A stretch of DNA of 64,000 nt, from the NCBI RefSeq assembly GCF_020740795.1, contig NC_067283.1, positions 109,541,706 through 109,605,705 on the forward strand, given 5' to 3'. Shown here piece by piece: positions 63,501 to 64,000 of the stretch. This stretch comes from Apus apus (taxonomy: Eukaryota; Chordata; Aves; Apodiformes; Apodidae). Each line of letters begins with the position of its first letter. Positions within the stretch are counted from its first letter, which is position 1. The notes beneath the pieces were generated by a model, which saw only the letters and a program-made list of their open reading frames with translations, was not told where the DNA came from and did not search any database. The position numbers were made by a program, and so were the translations under genes.

Positions 63501-64000
63501 GTGAGTGGGCGGCCGCCCTGCCCCTGCCTGGGGCCGCGTCCCGTGTCGGGACCTACTGACCTGGTGTGTCGGGACTTACCTGGCGCGTCGCGCTCCCCGG
63601 GAGGAGGGGGTGGCAGGGGGACGGTCCGTGGGGAGGAAGGGCAAGGCGGCTGCGGGAACGGCAGCTGGCTCTGCCGGGAAGAGGGTTTCGGGAGCGCGCC
63701 GAAAGTTTGGGGCCAGTCGCTTTTCTGCCTGACGCTGCTGGGAGCTGAGGTGTTTTTGTCTGCGCATTGGAAGCGTAAGTGGTTAAGCAGGGTCGCGCTG
63801 GGGATGCTTGAAGCGTGTCTGGAAGTCTCTGGATTGGGGCAACTTTTTTTATCGTGCCGGGTAGCACGAGGAGCCAGAAGGACTAAGCGGACACTCAGGT
63901 GCCGAGCTGCCTTCCTTCGTGACTTGGGAAGGACTGGTTGAGGCTTTCGTGGAACTCGGATGAAGGAGTAACGGGGAACGCGGGGTAAGCCGGCGGTTCG
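63501..64000 (+). other. TAF4B: TAF4B intron 1, start
   Basis: Begins GTGAGT. GC-rich at first, declining toward the window end. No further exon was recognised; the 146-codon frame at 63501-63941 starts inside the donor and is not supported. Confidence 0.8.

Larger units (their letters stand above)
62180..63700. promoter_or_regulatory. TAF4B: CpG island covering the TAF4B promoter and first exon
   Basis: GC and CpG content rise at about 62.18 kb and stay high through the first coding exon. A CACGTG E-box lies at 63037-63042. No TATA box is evident. Long open frames on both strands here are due to GC composition. Confidence 0.88.

Noticed and set aside
63501-63941. 146-codon frame after TAF4B exon 1
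   Set aside because: It begins inside the splice donor and is the GC-rich start of intron 1.
1-64000. Prokaryotic features (operons, CRISPR arrays, phage) and endogenous retroviruses
   Set aside because: No direct-repeat/spacer arrays, no gag-pol-env frames or LTR pairs were recognised; the content is vertebrate gene and CR1 sequence.

Overview
This is vertebrate nuclear DNA, almost certainly from a bird. There are no operons or dense ORFs. Exons are short with GT-AG introns, two CpG islands stand out from AT-rich flanks, and the recognisable transposons I found are CR1 LINEs, several ending in the ATTCTATGATTCTATGA-type 3' tail typical of avian CR1. The gene order SS18 - (PSMA8 relic) - TAF4B matches the SS18-PSMA8-TAF4B block known from human chromosome 18q11.2.

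Region 1 (about 1-40,930, minus strand) holds the whole SS18 gene. I could place all 11 coding exons with intact splice sites. Joined, they give 1,257 nt, i.e. 418 residues plus a stop, the length of the long human isoform. The protein is the SS18/SYT subunit of BAF (SWI/SNF) chromatin-remodelling complexes: an N-terminal SNH domain in exons 1-3, then a Gln/Pro/Gly/Tyr-rich QPGY activation region in exons 4-11. Its promoter is a CpG island at about 39.4-40.9 kb. Intron 5 carries two diverged copies of a segment of about 0.42-0.48 kb. Intron 2 carries a CR1 nested in an older CR1.

Region 2 (about 40.9-62.2 kb) has no intact gene. It contains a second nested CR1 pair (44.96-46.9 kb), another CR1 (55.8-56.4 kb) and, between 51.0 and 55.3 kb, colinear plus-strand remnants of proteasome alpha-type PSMA8 exons. 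These carry stops and frameshifts but are still separated by introns, so this is a decayed copy in place (unitary pseudogene), not a retrocopy. It is the most interesting observation in the window.

Region 3 (about 62.2-64.0 kb, plus strand) is a CpG island with the first coding exon of TAF4B, a TFIID subunit. Two short upstream ORFs precede it, the second overlapping the main start codon as ATGA. The rest of TAF4B lies beyond the window.

SS18 (BAF) and TAF4B (TFIID) both act in transcription initiation or chromatin, but nothing here shows co-regulation. I found no new multi-gene system; the novelty is in the gene loss, repeat structure and exon architecture.
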